From Colletes latitarsis (taxonomy: Eukaryota; Arthropoda; Insecta; Hymenoptera; Colletidae): 64,000 nt of DNA. Numbering within the stretch: position 1 is the stretch's first letter; each line of letters begins with the position of its first letter. Made by a program: the position numbers and the translations under genes. The notes under the pieces were generated by a model, which was not told where the DNA came from, searched no databases, and saw nothing but the letters and a program-made list of their open reading frames with translations. Location of the stretch: NCBI RefSeq assembly GCF_051014445.1, contig NC_135137.1, forward strand, positions 14,943,501 through 15,007,500, in the 5' to 3' direction. This document shows positions 60,201 through 64,000 of this stretch, one piece after another.

Positions 60201-62905
60201 TCTGGTTGCGATTAATATTTTAGAGGATAACGCCGGTTATGTCTGGGTTAGGTCTGGTATTTGCTCTCACCTAGCTCACACTTTCGCATTTTGCGCACAC
60301 TTGTTGGCCAGATCCTGCGCTTTTTCTGATTTGGGTCACGTAGTAATGTGGTACCACACTGACAGGGTCAATTAAACCCGGTTCCGATTAATATTTTAGA
60401 GGATAACGCCGTTTATGTCTGGATTAGGTGTGGTATTTGCCCTCATCTAGCTCATACTTTCGCATTTTTCGCATACTGGTTGGCCAGATCCTGGGCTTTT
60501 TCTGATTTGGGTCACGCAGTGATGTGGTACCACACTGACAGGGTCAATTAAACACGGTTCCGATTAATATTTTAGAGGATGACGCCGTTTATGTCTGGGT
60601 TAGGTGTGGTATTTGCAATCATCTGACTGATACTTTCGCATTTTTTGCATACTTGTTGGCCAGATCCTGCGCTTTTTCTGATTTGGGTCACGTAGTAATG
60701 TGGTACCACACTGACAGGGTCAATTAAACCCGGTTCCGATTAATATTTTAGAGGATAACGCCGTTTATGTCTGGATTAGGTGTGGTATTTGCCCTCATCT
60801 AGCTCATACTTTCGCATTTTTCGCATATTTGTTGGCCAGATCCTGAGCTTTTTCTGATTTGGATCACGTAGTAATGTGGTACCACACTGACAGGGTCAAT
60901 TATACCCGGTTCCGATTAATATTTTAGAGGATGACGCCAGTTATGTCTGGGTTAGGTCTGGTATTTGCCATCATCTTCGTCTTGCTGTCGCATTTTTCGC
61001 TTACTTGTTGACCAGGAACTGGGTTTTTTCTGGTTTGAATCACGTAATAATGTGGTACCACACTGAAACAGTCGATTAATCCTGGTTCCAATTAATATTT
61101 CAGAGAATAACACTGGTTATGTCTGGGTTAGGTCTGGTATTTGTAATCATCCGCCTCATACTTTCACATTTTTCGCATACTTGTTGGCTAGATCCTGGGT
61201 TTCTTCTGGTTTGGATCACGTAGTAATTTGGTTCCACACGGAAACAGTCAATTAAACCTGGTTGCGATTAATATTTTAGAGGATAGCGCCGGTTATGTCT
61301 GGGTTAGGTCTGACATTTGCCATCATCTAGCTCATACTTTCGCATTTTTCGCATACTTGTTGGCCAGATCCTGGGCTTTTTCTCATTTGGATCACGTAGT
61401 AATGTGGTACCACACTGACAGGGTCAATTAAACCCGTTCCGATTAATATTTTAGAGGATAACGCCGGTTATGCTTGGGTTAGGTCTGGTATTTACAATCA
61501 TCTGACTCATACTTTCGCATTCTTCGCATACTTCATGACCAGCTCCTGGCCTTTTTCTGGTTTGGATCACGCAGTAATGTGGTACCGCACTTAAACAGTC
61601 AATTAAACCTGGTTCCGATCAATATTTTAGGGGATGACGCTGGTTATGCCTGGGTTAGTTCTGGTATCTGCAATCATCTGGCTCATACATTCGCATTTTT
61701 CGCATACTTGTTGGCCAGAAACTGGGTTTTTTCTGGTTTGAATCACGTAATAATGTGGTACCACACTGACAGGGTCAATTAAACCCGGTTCCGATTAATA
61801 TTTTAGAGGATGACGCCGTTTATGTCTGGGTTAGGTGTGGTATTTGCAATCATCTTCCTGATACTTTCGCATTTTTTGCATACTTCTTGGCCAGATCCTG
61901 GGCTTTTTCTGATTTGAATCACGTAATAATGTGGTACCACACTGAAACAGTAAATTAATCCTGGTTCCAATTAATGTTTCAGAGGATAACGCCGGTTATG
62001 TATGGGTTAGGTCTGGTATTTGCAACCATCTGACTCATACCTTCGCATTCTTCGCATACTAGTTGACCAGATCCTGGGCTTTTTCTGATTTGAATCACGT
62101 AATAACGTGGTACCGCACTAAAACAATCAATTAATCCTTGGTCCGATTAATATTTTAGAGGATAACGACGGTTATGTCTTGGTTAGGTCTGGGATTTGCC
62201 CTCATCTGGCTCGTACTTTCGCATTTTTCGCTTACTACATGGCCAGACCCTGGGTTTTTTTCTAGTTTGGATAACGTATTAATGTGGTGTCACACTGACA
62301 AAGTCCATTAAACCTGGCTTCGATCAATATTTTAGAGGATATCACCGGTTAGGTCTGGGTTACGCCTGGTATTTGCAATCATCTTCCTGATACTCTCGCA
62401 TTTTTGGCATACTTGTTGGCCAGATACTGGGCCTTTTCTGATTTGTATCACGTAATAATGTGGTACCACACTGAAACCGTCAATTAATCGTGGTTCCAAT
62501 TAATATTTCATAGGATAACGCCGGTTATGCTTGGGTTAGGTCTGGTATTTGCAATCATCTGACTCATACTTTCGCATTCTTCGCATACTTCATGACCAGC
62601 TCCTGGCCTTTTTCTGGTTTGGATCACGCAGTAATGTGGTACCGCACTTAAACAGTCAATTAAACCTGGTTCCGATCAATATTTTAGGGGATAACGCTGG
62701 TTATGCCTGGGTTAGTTCTGGTATCTGCAATCATCTGGCTCATACATTCGCATTTTTCGCATACTTGTGGGCCAGAAACTGGGTTTTTTCTGGTTTGAAT
62801 CACGTAATAATGTGGTACCACACTGAAACAGTCAATTAATTCTGGTTGCGATTAATATTTTAGAGGATAACGCCGGTTATGTCTCGGTTAGGTCTGGTAT
62901 TTGCC
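57228..62905. repeat. Satellite S2, distant copy of 44385-50414 with a two-monomer deletion
   Basis: 57228-60662 matches 44385-47819 at an offset of 12843 bp. From 60662 on the match is to 48171 and beyond at an offset of 12491 bp. The difference, 352 bp, is exactly two monomers, and the junction falls at the same point in the unit (AGATCCTG). Confidence 0.85.
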
Positions 62906-64000
62906 CAAACCTAGCTCTCACTATCGCATTTTTCGCATACTGGTTGGCCAGATCCTGGGCTTTTTCTGATTTGGGTCACGTAGTAATGTGGTACCACACT
63001 GACAGGGTCAATTAAACCCGGTTCCGATTAATATTTTAGAGGATGACGCCGTTTATGTCTGGGTTAGGTGTGGTATTTGCAATCATGTTCCTGATACTTT
63101 CGCATTTTTTGCATACTTCTTGGCCAGATCCTGGGCTTTTTCTGATTTGAATCACGTAATAATGTGGTACCACACTGAAACAGTCAATTAATCCTGGTTC
63201 CAATTAATATTTCAGAGGATAACGCCGGTTATGTATGGGTTAGGTCTGGTATTTGTAATCATCCGCCTCATACTTTCACATTTTTCGCATACTTGTTGGC
63301 TAGATCCTGGGTTTTTTCTGGTTTGGATCACGTAGTAATTTGGTTCCACACGGAAGCAGTCAATTAAACCTGGTTGCGATTAATATTTTAGAGGATAACG
63401 CCGGTTACGTCTGGTTTAGGTCTGGGATTTGCCCTCATCTGGCTCGTACTTTCGCATTTTTCGCATACTTCATGGCCAGATCCTGGGTGTTTTTCTAGTT
63501 TGGATAACGTATAAATGTGGTACCACCCTGACACAGTCCATGAAGCTTGGCTTCGATCAATATTTTACAGGATAACACCGGTAAGGTCTGGGTTACGTCT
63601 GGCATTTGCAATCATCTTCCTGATACTTTCGCATTTTTTGCAAACTTATTGGCCAGATCCTGGGCTTTTTCTGATTTGAATCACGTAATAATGCGGTACC
63701 ACACTGAAACAGTCAATTAATCCTGGTTCCAATTAATATTTCAGGGGATAACGCCGGTTATGTATAGGTTAGGTCTGGTATTTGCCCTCACCTTGCTCAC
63801 ACTATCGCATTTTTCGCATACTGGATGGCCAGATCCTGGGCTTTTTCTCATTTGGGTCACGTAGTAATGTGGTACCACACTGACAGGGTCAATTAAACCC
63901 GGTTCCGATTAATATTTTAGAGGATGACGCCGTTTATGTCTGGGTTAGGGGTGGTATTTGCAATCATCTGGCTCATACATTCGCATTTTTCGCTTACTTG
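62906..64000. repeat. Satellite S2, right end of window
   Basis: About six monomers. The part from about 63300 resembles 32500-33100 and 33840-34200 (TTTTTTGCAAACTTATTGGCC, ATGTATAGGTTAGG). The array runs off the window with no boundary. No gene is seen. Confidence 0.9.

Noticed and set aside
40473..62839. Recurring open frames of 67 and 96 codons (VPHGNSQLNLVAINIL and similar) on the + strand
   Set aside because: They read through one to one and a half satellite monomers. 176 bp is not a multiple of three, so the frame changes each unit, and copies repeat only because the blocks are duplicated. No start context, conservation of frame or domain supports a gene.
17521..64000. CRISPR array
   Set aside because: The repeat is continuous 176-bp tandem satellite with no unique spacers, in a eukaryotic context.
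1..64000. Pol III B box or tRNA-derived SINE origin of the satellite (GGTTCCGATTAAT resembles part of GGTTCGANNCC)
   Set aside because: The match is partial, there is no A box at a fitting distance, no cloverleaf, and S1 monomers lack it.
1..64000. Hammerhead ribozyme in the satellite
   Set aside because: No CTGATGA and GAAA core pair was found in the monomer. CTGAAACAG is not enough.
1..64000. CENP-B box
   Set aside because: No monomer variant inspected matches TTCG-N4-A-N2-CGGG on either strand.

Overview
The window is eukaryotic repeat DNA, most likely from an insect or other arthropod. Two things point there. First, the two mobile elements have the architecture of R1-clade non-LTR retrotransposons, the group that holds R1, TRAS and SART. 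Second, the tandem repeat carries TTAGG pentamers, the insect telomere unit. No host single-copy gene, tRNA or rRNA is visible. The species cannot be named from the sequence.

Layout. 1-4056 and 16969-64000 are one tandem satellite array with a 176-bp monomer, about 23 copies on the left and about 267 on the right. The left flank and the first ~530 bp right of the insertion belong to one monomer subfamily (S1: GCATGTTAGG box, CATAGTAATG). From about 17.5 kb a second subfamily takes over (S2: GCCGGTTATG box, TTTTTCGCATAC, CACGTAGTAATG). S2 is irregular and diverged to about 31 kb. It then becomes organised into long near-identical duplications (offsets 4049, 4044, 3520 and 2992 bp, i.e. 23, 23, 20 and 17 monomers) that run to the right end.

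4057-16968 is a 12.9-kb GC-rich insertion flanked by an 18-bp target-site duplication. It is two related retrotransposons, one nested in the other. Outer element A (4057-6227 plus 12078-16968, about 7.1 kb) has a 5' UTR, a long ORF1 (gag-like, three zinc knuckles), ORF2 (endonuclease, reverse transcriptase, C-terminal CCHC) and a short A tail. It is dead: two frameshifts and a stop in ORF1, two frameshifts in ORF2, and loss of the catalytic aspartate of RT motif A. Element B (6228-12062, 5.8 kb) sits inside A's ORF1 between a 12-15-bp duplication, in the same orientation, and ends in 30 A's. Both B ORFs are open, but B has lost the first cysteine of one zinc knuckle and its ORF2 C-terminus is short.

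How the parts work together. In both elements ORF1 stops and ORF2 starts in the overlapping pentamer TAATG, the arrangement described for the telomere-targeted SART1. The 5' UTRs of A and B are much more alike than the start of their ORF1s and share several hairpins, one with a compensatory base-pair change. A inserted at a TTA^GG (or TT^AGG) step inside the TTAGG-containing box of a satellite monomer. The short peptides that can be translated from the satellite are by-products of the repeat and are not annotated as genes.
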